The notes under the pieces are model-generated. The model saw only the letters and a list, made by a program, of their open reading frames with translations, did no database searches and was not told the DNA's origin. Positions 25,301 to 40,746 of a stretch of 64,000 nt of DNA are shown one piece after another. Numbering within the stretch: the first letter of the stretch is position 1; every line of letters begins with the position of its first letter. Both the position numbers and the translations under genes were made by a program. The stretch spans positions 51,405,958-51,469,957 of the forward strand of contig NC_084922.1 of the NCBI RefSeq assembly GCF_958298935.1, given 5' to 3'. The stretch is from Phragmites australis. Its lineage: Eukaryota; Streptophyta; Magnoliopsida; Poales; Poaceae.

Positions 25301-28300
25301 CATGATGAAGCGGAGTTGAAATTCACTTGCCGCCCGGTCGAAGGGTGGGAGTTGGGAGGATGGGCCTTGTGATTGTGTTTCGTTTGGGCAGCCACCCAGC
25401 AAACAGAGGTGATTGGCATGGCAACGCACCATGCAGTCGCAGTTGCGGATTGCTTCATCCTACTAGCTACGTGAAAAATATATAGCAGGTATTTGAATTA
25501 TTCGATTCGTTTCCATTCCTGTACATACCGACCAAGCCAAGAACCTATATGTATGGATCCAGCTACCACTTAGGCTGGCAACACTACACCATGAAAGATC
25601 GATCCATCCATCCATGTAATAATAATAAACTATAAAAGCACGAGTTAAAATAATCATATGCCCATCTAAAAATATGTCCATAGAACAATCAACATCCTCA
25701 TATCTGTCAGCAATCAACAAATTCAACAATTGAGATTTGTTTGATGTTGTTTCATTGAATCTATCAACCGTTACAAATCCTATATCCACCTAACATATGT
25801 CCACGAAACTACCTAAATCCTCTGATCTAAATCCAATGATCGAGATTGCGTTGTCCCTCCACCATCTACTCATTCTGTTGAAAAATCATTAATTTTCTTC
25901 CCATAATCACATCTGCACATTTCCTTCAGAAAAAAAAAACTCCACAATCAATGGTCGAGATTATGTTGTCCCTCCACCCACAAATTATGGGATGTGATTA
26001 ATCTCGTTCCAAACAATACCGAATCCTTTCATGGTATCTCCATCCATGAATCACAGGTTATGATTAGTCTCTTTTCGAGAAACGCCGACTCCAATGATCC
26101 TCCTTCATAGCATCCGCTCCTCTTCTCCCCGACATATGCTCCTCCTTCCTACCATCTACATACGCTGCTCCTCCTGGCCGGCGCGTCAACTGCTCCACCT
26201 CCCCTACCAGCGCAGACATCGGTCCGCCTCCCATGCGGCCTTGGCCACTTATCTGCCTCCCTAGACAGCACATGGACCTATCTGCCTCCCCTACGGGCCA
26301 AGAAGTTGTAAGCTCTCCAAGGGCTTGGCGGGAGAATTCGCCAAGGGCCAGGACATCACAGGCACGAGGCACAAGAGCACGTGTCTTTGTCTATAGATGG
26401 CAGACCCTCAAAGGCTCTCCCAGTAGCCATTGACCTTCTTGCTTGGTTCTGTCATACTTGCCCGAGATGTTGCCTTCATTACCAGCTGCCGGACTGATCT
26501 GGTCACTGTCGTAAGTGGTTCCACCTACATTGATTTTTAGTTAACACCAACAACAAGAGTAGTGTCATGGGTTAATTGCTTCGTTTGCATTCCAGATCAA
26601 AGCAACTCACAGATTAGAATGCGGGGGATTTTTGCTGGCGAACTCCTACTATATTTGGATCTTCTTTTGTGAATTAGTGATTGGTAAACCATTCGATTGT
26701 TCTTTGACTGGTTTCTACGGTGTTATTCAGATATTCACTTGATTGATCAGATTTATATTTCAATGGTTTCAAACAACTATATGATAATTGAGTAAAAAGA
26801 TTGTCACCGACTCGGAACAATTCTAGACCATTTCTTCTAGACATTGGCGTGTTCCCTCATGACCAGGGGCACCACTATGACACAATAGTACCTAGGGGCA
26901 CGACACAACCCATCATCAACTGGCGGCGCTTGATCGCCTCGTGTTGCACCACCGCTCGTGGACGTCAATGTGTGACCTAGAATGACTAAGTTCCAGCGCC
27001 TAGCCTAGCTTTTCCTTGGCTCTCCTAATGGTGCCACCTTTTCCTGCTCCTAGACACTCATAAGACCCGCCTCTCACACAGCGTCGCTATCGCAATCTGT
27101 GAACATAGCTACATGCTAGAGATCATATTCATCCCACCCTGCCACATCGGCCTCCTTCCTCCCCTATTGCTAGCTGCTACCTCTCTTCCCTGCCATCGGT
27201 ATGCCCCAAGTCCGGTTCTTCCTCAACGTTATCTCCACCCCTATTTTCACTCCATAAACCATATTCATCAATCCATAGCTACCGAGCAACTGATCTCTCA
27301 GTTTTCTTTTCGCGATTCGATCAACTCTCTTTCCTAATCACCTTAATTCCCTACCTGACTACCTCCATACGGTTCCTTTTGTTTTTCTGTGGGTAGCATA
27401 TGATTCTTATGGTTTGACTCTCGTAGTCTAATTCTTTGTTGTGTCATATAGGTTCTGTCAGAAGCATGCATAAGCATAGATGCATAACATAGTGGATCAT
27501 TAGGTCATGACTGGTAAATTTTCACATCTTTATTTGTAGTATGACTTTCTAATCTAAACTTATCATACTATCTATTTGTTTCATGAAACATGCCTAGCCC
27601 AACTACTAAATTGTTTCCTCTCATCAAATCATGACCTTATATCTCTGCAAAATAGCTAATTAATATTTACCGCCGATTACCACATTTGGGACCTCCTTTG
27701 GATCCACCATGTTTTATGTATAAAGATTTTTATGTTTTATTTTTTAGCATAAATATCATCACATTTGTTATATCTTCTCTGTTCTCATATGTTAACAACT
27801 TATGCTTTTCTTCTTCTTTTCATACTTCCTAGATTTCAATTGACTAAAATATACGAAGTCTTTAGTCGATGGTGCCGGTGGAGAGATTAAGGTTGAGATT
27901 TTTGATGCTCTAGGAGGCTACTAAGTTATAGAGAGGCACAAGGTGGCAGCTCTACTAGTGGTGAGCAACGATGTGGTGGTGCGGCGTTGATGTAGTGGCA
28001 TCATAGTGTTGTGAGAGGCTGTTGGGCGGGGTCGGCGATGGGGCGTTAAAATCGAAATGGTTAGAGCGGTGGAGGATAGTGATGATGGGAGAGCCGCCAG
28101 AGATGGTGTAGGCAGATAGGACAGGGGAGCCAGTTGTTGAGCTGCGTAGGTGAAAGTAACATACTGTCGTTGAGAGAGAGAAGCAGGAGGTGGAGGGCAA
28201 CTCTTGGATCGTTAGATCATGATTCAAGGTTGGACAAACATTGATTAAAATTTGGATTATTTATTGGTTGTAAGGCATTTTAAGCCTATGCCTTTTGCTT

Positions 28301-29130
28301 TAATGTTATTGGGAATGTTTGGAGCATGCTACTTGTACTGCTACGAGTATGCTTTGGTCGGTGGTTTTATAATATGGAAAAGAATAGCAAATTTATACTG
28401 AACATAGGAATGTTGGTGCATCATATTGTGTAATTTTAGACAAACCAATTTTCTATGTACTTACCTATTCATTATGAACTGCAAGTTATGCTGGAGAGGT
28501 AACATAGATATTACAGTTAATTTATAGAAATTGTTAGAATATTATACAATTTTTATTTATTTATGTAACCCTATAACCAGAGTGTAGGTCATCTACTGTC
28601 TTTCACCGCTATCCCTCAAGTCAAAGTGTACATGTACTTTGAGCTCTATGTCACAAATGTGCCCTTTAGACGCCATTTCTAGCATGTATTTTTTGCCAAA
28701 TGCCGGCACGCCAGGATGGCTACATGGTTGTCACCATATTCTCGGAGGGTTTGTTGGTGTTCACGGTTACTGGAGATGATCACTGGATAGCGTTGAAGAA
28801 CCTAACAGATAACAATTAAAATAACGCTTATTATCTAGAAGTTTAATTGAACACTATTGTTCATATGAGAATTGTGGTTATCGTGAACCAATATATGGAC
28901 ATCTTTTTATGGGATATGGATAATTGAACACAGGGATCTCTAGATGGTGCGAGAACCTGAGATTTATATTAGCGAAAACTCTTCTAGTGGTTAGTTTGTA
29001 CCGATATGAATGTATGACTATAGTATAATGCAGTTGTTGTAGAGCAGTATATATGTGTAATATGTGCACGATTACTGGTCCTAGGGTACGTAGTAGGTAG
29101 AAGAAACAGCCAGTACTGTTAAAAAGGAAA
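25300..29130. other. intergenic, probably degenerate transposon sequence
   Basis: No gene with supportable exons is visible in about 3.8 kb. Part may belong to the CACTA element at 25163. Open frames near 26064-26433 and 27955-28227 are low complexity and lack recognisable domains. I see no transposase motif. Confidence 0.5.
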
Positions 29131-29439
29131 AGGCTGTAAAATCGCCAAAACAATTAACTCTCTCGCGCAATGCTCTCTGTCTCGGGGGATTAAAAAGTTG
29201 TCATCCATTAGATGAGTACGCCCATTCAGGAAGATGCAGCCACAAGGCGGAAACCCTCCTCCAGTCCAGTAAAGCAAGCGTTGTGAGTCACTGCCACTGT
29301 GGCCCACACCTTCGTTTTCCTTTCTTCTCCCTCCCCACCACTCAACTCTACTACACCGCCGAGCCCCAGATCCACACCGCCCGCCAGCTTCGTCGGATTC
29401 AGAGACCATCCCGCCCACTAGGGCTAGGGCTAGGCCACC

Positions 29440-32400
29440 ATGTTCGGCCTTCAGGCGAGCGGCGCGGCGGCGTCGTGGATGGTGGGCCGGATGGGCACCG
29501 ACGCGCACCTCTACGACGACCCCGACGACGCCTCCATCCCCGCCCTCCTCGATTCCCGCTTCGACGCCGACAAGGTGAACGCCCTCAAGCGCCTCCTCGC
29601 CCACATCGCCCAGGGCGTCGACGTCTCCCACCTCTTCCCCCAGGTCACCTTCCTCTTCCCCTCCCATCCCATCCCCTCATTCATCCTGTCGTTTCCGCTT
29701 CTTTCCTATGGCTTCGGGATTCTTCCTGTTCCTTACGTATTCTCGCTGCTCGCGTGCTCAATTTGTCCTGCCTCTCCCAGGTGGTCAAGAATGTTGCGTC
29801 GCAGTCGCTGGAGGTGAAGAAGCTCGTCTACCTCTACCTCCTCCACTACGCCGACAAGTAAGCCTCCTCAATTCCGCCCTACTGTTTCCTGCTTCTCATC
29901 GGAGTAATTATGTGTGCCCACTGCCCAGTAACAAGTAGAGTGCCATACCACGTTCGCCGCTTCTGCTCAATCGTGTTACTAACTGTGCAACTTCTCGTGC
30001 ACCTGTGTCAGAGTACCTGTTGCTATTTTGTCTAGTTACAATCCTCTCCATTAGACTTCTTCAACGACTAGAGTGTTCTGTCCATTGGGGCAGCAAGATG
30101 CTGCAGTGGGCTTTCAGGAGGGAAAGGAAGAGGAAAAAAATTCTTCTTTGACAGAGATTTTGGGTCAGCTGTGCTGTGTGTTAAAAGCTGATGGAACTGA
30201 GCATATCCTACACAGCCACCTGGAGCTTCCTGAGTAGTACTGTCAACTGTTCTTTACCAAGTTAATTGTTGCTTCACGTTTTTGCTGTTATTGCGAATTC
30301 AAATATACACACGGATTACACTACCTCTGAATCTTGGTCAATTATTAAATTTTGAATAGCAAGCTTGCGGCCTTCCGTGATTATGATTCTGTGGCATGCC
30401 ATTGAAACTGACTCTCAGGTTTTTTTCCTCGCTGTTACTTCAGGCGCCAAAATGAAGCCCTTCTTTCTATTAACATTTTCCAGAAGGATTTATCAGATAT
30501 AAACCCATTAGTTAGGGCTTGGGCCCTACGCACTATGGCCGGTATTAGACTACATGTTGTTGCCCCACTTGTACTGGTGGCTATAAAGAAATGTGCCAGA
30601 GATCCGTCGGCATATGTTAGAAAATGTGCTGCATATGCACTCTGTAAGCTGTGTGACTTGCTTCCAGACGAAAGGACGCCTCTGGAGGAGGTTTGTCTAG
30701 TATAACTTATTCTTTTCTATGCAACTACACTGCATATAATATGTATCTGAAGCCTGGGGTAATGCTGTTGCAGATTGTTGATGTTCTGTTTGGTGACAAT
30801 TCCCCTGGAGTAGTGGGAGCTGCTGCTGTTGCATTTAAGTCAGTTTGTCCAAGCAGTTTAGTGTTAATAGCGAAACATTTCCGGAGGCTATGTGAGACAT
30901 TGCCTGATATTGAAGAATGGACTCAGGTTATTCTAATTGAGATCCTCTTGCGATATGTAATAGCTAGACACGGATTGGTGAAAGACTCTACACTTTTTCC
31001 TTCAAATTTATCGATGGAGATACAGGGCATTAGGGATTCAGGTCCTGTCGACAGCATGTCCACCCAACTCGATACTATTGGCAAGGAGGTTTGTGGTACT
31101 ATATCAAACATCACGCTGTTTCGACATTACATCGAAGAATATTCAGGTTTTCTTGGTAGAGAAGACAGTAATTTGAGCTTCTCATGTGTCACAACCAATA
31201 ACAATGATGATGTCGCAATTCTTTTGAAATGTACGTCACCTCTTCTATGGAGTCGAAATACTGGAATCATACTTGCAGCAGCAAGTGTGCATTGGATCAT
31301 GGCTCCTGTAGAGGAATTGAAGAGAATTGTTGGCCCAATTTTGTTTACTCTACGGTCATCTCATGATGCAGCATATGTGGTACTTCTTATATACTTCCTT
31401 TTTGATTTCATATTCTTGATTTCAACTGAGAGCAGATATGGAACCGAGAATAATTGTTGATGACATTTTTTATTAGTTCATTCATAAGCCTTTGCTTGAT
31501 TCATAATTCTTTACTTCCACTGAATTTTGGTTAGATTATTTGAAGAATGTCTCGATCTTGATTTTGCATAAGAACTTGTGTCAATGTATGACCGCGAACT
31601 AGAATTCCTCTGAAGGGCTATAGGCTACCTGTAATTTCTCCTCAGTTTTCTCCTCAATGCTTGCTTTCTGTTTCTGTTTTTTTTTTTTTGGAACTCAGCA
31701 CAGACAAGTAGATACAGCTTTCTAGAAAATTGAACATCTGGTTTTTCCTCTGAATCGAAGTTCAAGTGCTTTCCTGACAGATACAATAGTTTAATCATCT
31801 TTCATCATGCATTTCTTTTTTCACTTTGACTTTGACTTGAACGCTCCTGTTTCTTTTGCTCTTGCAGATGCTTGGCAACATACTAGTTTTCGCCAAGACA
31901 ATGCCATCATTGTTTGCCCCGTTCTATGAAGACTTCTTTATAAACGCTTCAGACTCATACCAGACTAGGGCTTTGAAGCTTGAAATACTGACCACTATCG
32001 CCACAGAGCCATCTCTTCCAGCCATTTTTGAAGAATTTCAGGTAGTTGTTTGTAACCGTATGGGCACTATGTCAATTGAGTTTTCATTGTGACTTGCAAT
32101 GTTGTATTTTTCTTCTCACACGAAGATCTATAGTTAAACTTTCGCTAAATCTTGAGAACCGAGCTTAGCTCGATCGGTAGAGGCTCCTGGGGAGGAGCCT
32201 GCCTACCCGGGCTCGAACCCAGGCACTCACAATATCAGGTGGGCATAAGCCCCCCATCGTTACCCTTAAAAAAACTTTTGCTAAATCTTAAGATCACAAA
32301 ATGATAATGTGTTCTCGAACCGTCATTTTGAAAATCATGTTAGCTCCATTTGTTTCATTCTGATTACAGCAGGCATGGTTATGGACATTAATTGTAGGTT

Positions 32401-35400
32401 TGTGCTTTGCATGTCAAGGGCTTTAAAATGCGTTCTTGGGGATTATCCAGTAAACTGCTCTTAGAAGTAAGAATCAAATGGCAAGATAAGGTCAAATTTG
32501 CAGGATTGAAGTATTGTTGTCCACCCACGACGTGGTGAAGAATTTCTGATTTAGACAAACTAGTCCATAGTTATTTGTCATTCTGTTAATGCATGTTTCT
32601 GGTACTTTTTTTTTCTTGCTGCCAGGATTATATTAAAGATCCAGACAGGAAATTTGTGGCAGATACTATTGCTGCTATCGCATTGTGCGCCCAGAAGCTT
32701 CCCTCTATTGCTTCCATTTGCCTTGAAGGACTTTTGGCACTTGTATTTTATGGTAATAACTTCTGTATCTTTGTATTTTGCAGTAAATCATTCTTCATGC
32801 AAACTAATATTTGATTTTGATCATATTACAGAATCATCTTTTAGTGATTCGGTTCACTTTGATGGAGAAGATGCTGTTTTGGTTCATGCAATCTTGTCGA
32901 TCAAAGCAATAGTGAAAATGGATCCAGTATCCCATGAAAAGGTACTACTATGTAATTTTTTAATATGCTTCCAGTCTTGTAACTCCACATGTTTGTTTCA
33001 TGTCCATTTGTTTTTTTCCATGATCTAAATGATTCTTTTCACACTCAAGCTAAACACAAGTTTGACCCAGGCTGCCAATTCATTTTGTTTTTCGTTTTTA
33101 GGGAATGACTCCCTGATCAGTTTCTTCTTGCACAGAAGCTTATCCTGGTCTTTTAGGCTCTTGATTTATTTATTTATTCATGTGCCAATCATCATAGGGA
33201 CTCGGGAACTTATCCCGTTTCATGTCCATTTGTATGGAACAGGACTTGTGTTTTGTTGTATACTTCTCAATTTGAACGCTGCATTTATTTGACCTTGTGA
33301 TGCTTTTCCAATAGAACAGTCTCAGAAGTGCCTGTTATCTTGGTTTTATTGTACAACTTATGCTTCGTTTTTCCTGGATCACCTTGCGTGAGCAACAATT
33401 CTTTTAGTGATAACTCGCCTGCTCAAGCATGAAGGACCTGTAAACATTCTAAACATCGTAATTTAAATGATTTGCTGTTCCTTTATTTGTTGTCTATGAA
33501 AATCAGAATATCATTTCGCGTTAACTTCTTTCATCAGCTTGATAATAATTTTTTTCGAGTTTACTCTACATGGAATTATTGATTAGAACTGTATGCAAGA
33601 ATTAATATAGAATAGAAATGCCACTGTCAGCTATTGTTTGGATGCATTTTTCCCAACTTGATATTTTGATTTGATACCTGCACTAATTCTTTTACAGAAG
33701 ATCATCCATGTTTCTCTTCTTGACACTGCATTCTCACATCACATCTTTGCCAAACTTTTTTGTTTTGCTGAAGGTGATTATACGCTTGGTTCGCAGTCTG
33801 GAAAAAATTAAGGAGCCCACGGCACGATCCTTGATTATTTGGATGTTTGGAGAGTATAGCTCCACAGGAGATCTCATTCCAAAGATGGTTCCTGCTGTCC
33901 TCAAGTATCTTGCGTGGTCATTTGCTGCTGATGTCGTTGAAACAAAGCTTCAAATCCTAAATGCTTCTGCCAAGGTACATCCTAAATTAAGGTTCTATCT
34001 CTTATCTGGAGATTAGTAATAGTTTTAGTTTTTCAGGTTATAATACATTCTCCAGAAAAACACATGGAAGAATTCAAAAGGATAGTTGCATATGTCATTG
34101 AGTTGGCTACATGTGACTTGAGTTATGATGTCCGTGACCGTGCTCGTTTACTATCAAGACTTTTGCCATGCTACACAACTCATCTAGGATCCTCATGTCA
34201 ACCACAGAATGGTGATATCTGTAAAGAGCTAGCTGATCATATATTTGACAGGAAATTTCAGCCAACATCTCATTCAGCAAGGAACTATCGCATATATCTT
34301 CCAGGTTCCCTTTCACAGGTTGTTCTTCATGCTGCTCCTGGTTATGCACCACTTCCAAAGCCTCAAAGTATGGAATTAATTCATGGGACCAAGGAACCAA
34401 CCAGAGACATAGCTGATTCTTCCAGAAGTAATAATTCTGACGCTGAATCTGGATCTTCCACATATGAGAGCAGCTCTGTTTATGATTCAGAGAGTGAAGT
34501 TGCTAGTTTATCTGACAGGGATGCTGTTGGATCTAACAATTCAAATGAGGATGACCATAACCTTCAGCGTCGAGAAGGTAATCAGGATGCTCCACTGGTA
34601 CATATATATGATGCTAGTGTAGAGCAAGGCCAGACAAGTCAGAATGCTGAGGAAAATTTGGCAGCTCTGATCTCTACTGATTTGACTGAGTTGATGTCTA
34701 AGTCTGCCCTGGAATCATGGCTTCATGAGGCTCCTGCCGAGCCACTTGTTCAGGATTCTACACGGACATCATTTGCCAGAGTTTCTTTTACCGATCGCAG
34801 CTTTGAGCGAAAACCTAAATTGCATGTACTGTTAGACTCATCTGATAGTAATGGCTTAAGTGTTCTATATGCCTTTTCATCTGAGGTTTCGCGCAGATCA
34901 CGCTTGCTATTATGCATGGACTTGTACTTTGAGAATGTTACAACACACCAGTTAAAAGATATAACCATTAAATCTGAAGAGGCTTCTAGTAGTGAGGATG
35001 GTGTAGACCAAACATCAGAAGGATCTGCAAGGTATGCATCATCTTCATCTGTAATTCTTTGTTTTGTGACATCATTTATATGGTAATTACTTTTCAGCTA
35101 TTATATGGTAATTATTTCTAGCTGCAGCATCCCTACTATTGTTCCTGCGGAAGAGATACACTTGCTGGCTCCGCAACAGATGGTAAAGATGGTTCTTCAG
35201 GTTCACTTCCATCACCATCTCTTGCCCTTAAAGCTCTTCGTCCTTTGCAATGGGAAAAGGCACCCAGCAAAACTTTACCCAGACATTGCTTATTTTGTAC
35301 GGCCACTACCCATGGACCTAAATGCTTTCCTATGCAAGGAAAACCAGTTGAGGGGCATGTTTGAGTATGCTAGGAGGTCAGTAAACTTCCACCTATCTTT

Positions 35401-38400
35401 ACTGAGTTTTACTTCTTTTTGTGCCACAAGAATTTCAGTTATGTAGTAAAAGAAAAACAAAGGAACATGAGGAAGACTAATTAGATTATGTTAGTTCTTT
35501 TTGCCAGATACTGATCTTTATTAAGATTCAATATCTAGGTTTTAACATGCTCTTTTAACATCAAAACTGTCGACCCCTCATTTGGGGTCACCTCGTGTAG
35601 CTCATACCAGTCCCTGGATCAGTAGCTGGTACGCACGAACTCCAACAGAAATAGATATCACAGACATACATCGAATAAATACGATAATAGAGTACAACAC
35701 AGAGTTCATTACAACAGAAGCCTGTAGGCATAACTTAACAAACCCTCAAAGCACAACGGAAACATATAAAAGTGACCCATGCCCTACAGGCAGCTTGAGT
35801 GCAGACGAAACCAGCTTCTCTAATCTTCATCTTCTCTTTCGACGAAGTCGGCCTCTGGATCATCTGGATCCACAATTAGCAAGTGTGAGTACATAAGGTA
35901 CTCAACAAGTCCTACCTCAAGGGGGAGAATTAGATGCTTAAGGGTAGATCAAGGATAAGGCTATAGAGTCTTTTAGGTTTTGCGGAAAGCTAGTTTTTTA
36001 TTGATGCAAGGTTCATTTTGCAAAGACTAACTTTAATAAAAACACTTCCAAAGAGAACGCGTAAGTTGAGCTTATGGGGGTTGACGGCCCTGGGGGAATA
36101 CATTCGTCCTGCCAGTTCCCACAAGTCTTTTGCCAGCGGACACACAGTCCAGGAGGCTTAGGGCACAAAGCCAAAACCCTTCTTTTCGAAAACACGGGCA
36201 CACAGCTCACTCACACACCAAGGAGATACTCATGTCGAAAAGCTAATCATTGTGATCAAACCATAGCATGTCCTTGACCGAGGACACAGCTATCCGGATA
36301 TGTTTAACACTCTGCAGAGGTTGTACACTTTACCCACAAGATATGCACAGGCTCCCACCTTAGCAACTGGTGAAGTTGTCATAACGAGACGCAACGACCT
36401 CACAACGAAGTCACAATATCCACCCGTAGGGCACTAAGATACTAGGGGCCTTAGAAGATTCACGGGAAAGACCACTTAGCAATCCCAAGGCTTGACATAG
36501 CCTCAACAATATCACCAGCCGGACCTTGGGCTACGCACCACCCAACTCTTCTCCTGGTCCCCATTGCCACTACCGGCCTCCGGGTGGGTACTGCACTAAG
36601 TCAGAGGGGTTAGGTCAAGTCCTGCCCATACAGGCCATGTGGTTGTACGAGTGGATACTAGGTGAGATGTCATAGCGAACCGGTCCTTATACGACCGAGG
36701 CAAGAGTCTCCCAGCAAGAACACCACAAAGGCGAACCTTACTCCAAGGTAGTTCCCACCTTTGTGGGGCACCTTACTCACCCTCGTCAACACTACTCTAG
36801 AGTTTTCCCAAGAACACAAGTTTTACACGCACACGCACCAAGCAAACATCACTTCACATTGAAAAGCATGATTATCATATGTAAATAATCTAGTTCTTTC
36901 TTTTGAGCAAAGCAATCCTAAGCATACTAGTAAGCAAGTATTTGTCCAAACAATCATTATAGTTGATGTTGGGAGCCTTCTAGGGTTTCAACGGAATAAA
37001 GGTAACAATGACAAGGCATGGGATAAATAAGCTGGGTCATAACTATTCTAGCATTTCTTTAAAATCACAACTACTAATCTAATCATGCATACTCCTATTG
37101 TTTGAAACAACGACTCTACAGGTTGTATTTAAAAACATAGGATCAACATGATCAACGGTTGTAGGACTTGCCTTCTTTGAAGTCCTCGTCTGCTCCTTCT
37201 TCAAACTCCGGGTCCTCGGGGTCTTCCTCGAATGCTCCTTCCTCTAATAATCGTAACAACGACAGAGGCATACACGATCAATCAAATGATTAGAACAATG
37301 ACCAAATAATTTACAAAAATTATGAAATTTATATGATTGGGTAGATCTCGAATTTAGATGAATATCGGTGGAAGAATCGTTGAAAACGGAGTTAGGACGG
37401 AGGAGAAACGGGCTTCGGAAGTTTTGCCGGGAGAGAAATTCAGAAAAAAGAAAAAGGGAGAGTATTCTCGGAATATTCTGCTGAGACGGCTCGGCTCAGC
37501 TCGGCTAAAAAAAGGCCCACCTGTCGGCTACACAGAGAGAGAGAGAGAAAAGAGAGAGTGGAGAGGGGCGGCTCGGGCAGCAGAGAGAGAACAGGAGGGA
37601 GAGAGGAGAAGGGGCGCGGGCGACGGCGGTGCGCCGGCTGAGGGCGGCGGCGGGCCTCGCCGGCCGGATCTGGTCGGCGGGCGGCCAGCGCGGAGAAGCG
37701 GCGGCGGCCCGGCGACAGGAAAGCGGCGGCGGCGGGAAAGCGGCGGCGGCCGGCGACGGGAGCGGTGACGGAGGCCCAGGTACGCCCAAGGGGAGGAAAA
37801 TGAGGGAGAGGGAAAGAGAGAAGGCTCCCCGACGGAGGGGCTCGGAGTGAGGCGGCGAGGTGGTGGAGGGGCTCAGAGAGAGAGAGAGAGAGGGTGTGAG
37901 GTGGGGGAGGGGTGACACTGTTCACCCCTTTATATAGGCCGACGACCGGCGGGCGCACGGGGCGCGAGGCGCCTGCACGGGGCGCGAGGATTGCCGGTCG
38001 GCGACGCGACAACGTGGCGCGGCGCGGCGCTGCAGGCGACGGGGCAGGCGGGTCACGGGGAGGGACGGGAGAGATGGAAGAGAGAGAGAAGAGAGAGAAA
38101 GAGGGAGATGGGGATAAATTTAGGGATTTGACAAAAACATCCGTTGATGGTTTTTGTAATTAAAGAGGCTATGTTGTGACCACTTGTTATCAATCTCACT
38201 TGTTAGGATAATCCATCAACCACAATACGAAACAACCCAGGTCATGTATCTATTTCTATTTGTTCCTTCTTTCATTCAATGCTTGCTGGATGAGTTACTT
38301 GACCTTTTTCTTCATATGAGATTAGGTTTCATTGGTCACATCTGTCGACGATATGTGCTAGAACTAATCTAATGAAATTGCAACAGGTGCACCTTCAAAG

Positions 38401-38729
38401 ATCATCTTCAGAAGCTAGAGCACACCGAGGGTGCAGAGCACACTGATAAGAACCTTCTGTTAGCCCAGAGTCTTGCATCAAAAATACTAAGCAACACCAA
38501 TGTTCACCTTGTTTCAATGGATATGCCAGTAACCTTCAGCGTCGATGACGCCTCGGGCTTATGCTGGAGATTTAGCAGTGAAATCCAAAGCACTTCGAAT
38601 CCATGCCTAATTACCATTGTCGCGGAAGGGCATATATCAGGACCACTGGATCTCACTGCTAAGGTGAATTGTGAAGATACGTCGTTTGCCCTAAACCTCC
38701 TGAACAGAGTTGTGGCAATCATAGAGTGA
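29440..38729 (+). CDS. AP3B: AP-3 adaptor complex subunit beta
   Basis: Large subunit of the AP-3 adaptor, which sorts membrane cargo from Golgi or endosomes to the vacuole; in Arabidopsis it corresponds to PAT2. Eleven exons: 29440-29643, 29781-29857, 30444-30690, 30774-31379, 31868-32041, 32626-32752, 32832-32941, 33774-33974, 34037-35031, 35122-35376, 38387-38729, totalling about 1112 residues. The adaptin N-terminal solenoid covers roughly residues 30-600, with typical motifs such as KKLVYLYLLHYAD, NPLVRAWALRTMA and YVRKCAAYALCKL. An acidic, Ser-rich hinge follows (DAESGSSTYESSSVYDSESE), then the C-terminal appendage (LHVLLDSSDSNGLSVLYAFS to the end, NLLNRVVAIIE). Exon 10 has two possible acceptors 6 nt apart (35122 or 35128). 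Intron 5 holds a SINE and intron 10 a 2.6 kb solo LTR; coding phase is preserved across both. Very secure. Confidence 0.95.
32136..32292 (+). mobile_element. tRNA-derived SINE in AP3B intron 5
   Basis: The body (about 32157-32271) has an A-box-like TAGCTCGATCGGTAGAGG and a B-box-like GGGCTCGAACCC about 33 bases apart, then a non-tRNA tail ending in TTAAAAAAA. The flanks AAACTTTCGCTAAATCTTGAG and AAACTTTTGCTAAATCTTAAG are target-site duplications with two mismatches. Internal pol III promoter, short length and A-tail fit a SINE. It is in the sense orientation of the host gene. Confidence 0.85.
35568..38133 (-). mobile_element. 2.57 kb solo LTR in AP3B intron 10
   Basis: The element begins TGTCGACCCC and ends GATTTGACA, with TGTC/GACA inverted termini, and is flanked by perfect AAAAC duplications (35563-35567 and 38134-38138). 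No primer-binding site, polypurine tract, gag or pol is seen and no second LTR copy lies inside, so it is best read as a solo LTR left after recombination. Minus-strand orientation is inferred from a TATATAAA box on that strand (37929-37936) followed by GGGGTGAACAGTG. A GC-rich, GA-repeat-rich segment (37500-38110) gives long artefactual open frames. Family not assigned. Confidence 0.8.
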
Positions 38730-39112
38730 GGCGTCAATTTTTAGCCTCTTGTAAATGTTGTACATTATTTGCCAATGCCGAGGGTGCAGAGTAGCACAGC
38801 GAATCCTGTGTGGTGAGAGTTCATAGCCGACGTTTATTTGTTATTTGAAGTATAGGAATGTATCACAACAAGCATGGCATTTGCGAATTACTATTCATGA
38901 TATCCAATGGATAAGGCAGATTTTACATTTCCGTGGCACAACAGAATATCCCAAAATTAACTGGCTGTCTACGTAACTTGCATCAGTTTACTAGTTACAA
39001 AAACTATGAGGTTATGATCTCAAATAAACAAGAAACCTCCCATGCCGGACATGATGCATCACGAACTGATGATCTGTATTATGCATGGACAATTGGAGCT
39101 CCACTCTTCTCA

Positions 39113-40746
<1,634 letters not shown>

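Noticed and set aside
25163..28900. Complete CACTA transposon
   Set aside because: Only one end is recognisable. No inverted TAGTG terminus, 3 bp duplication or transposase was found.
29119..29667. 182-residue minus-strand open frame
   Set aside because: Antisense to AP3B exon 1; composition follows GC-rich third positions of the sense gene.
32157..32271. tRNA gene
   Set aside because: A and B boxes are present, but no acceptor stem or full cloverleaf can be formed, and the unit has an A-tail and target duplications. A SINE explains it better.
37358..38163. Arg/Gly-rich or Pro/Ser-rich proteins on both strands
   Set aside because: They lie in a GC-rich, GA-repeat part of an intronic solo LTR and show no conservation-like features.
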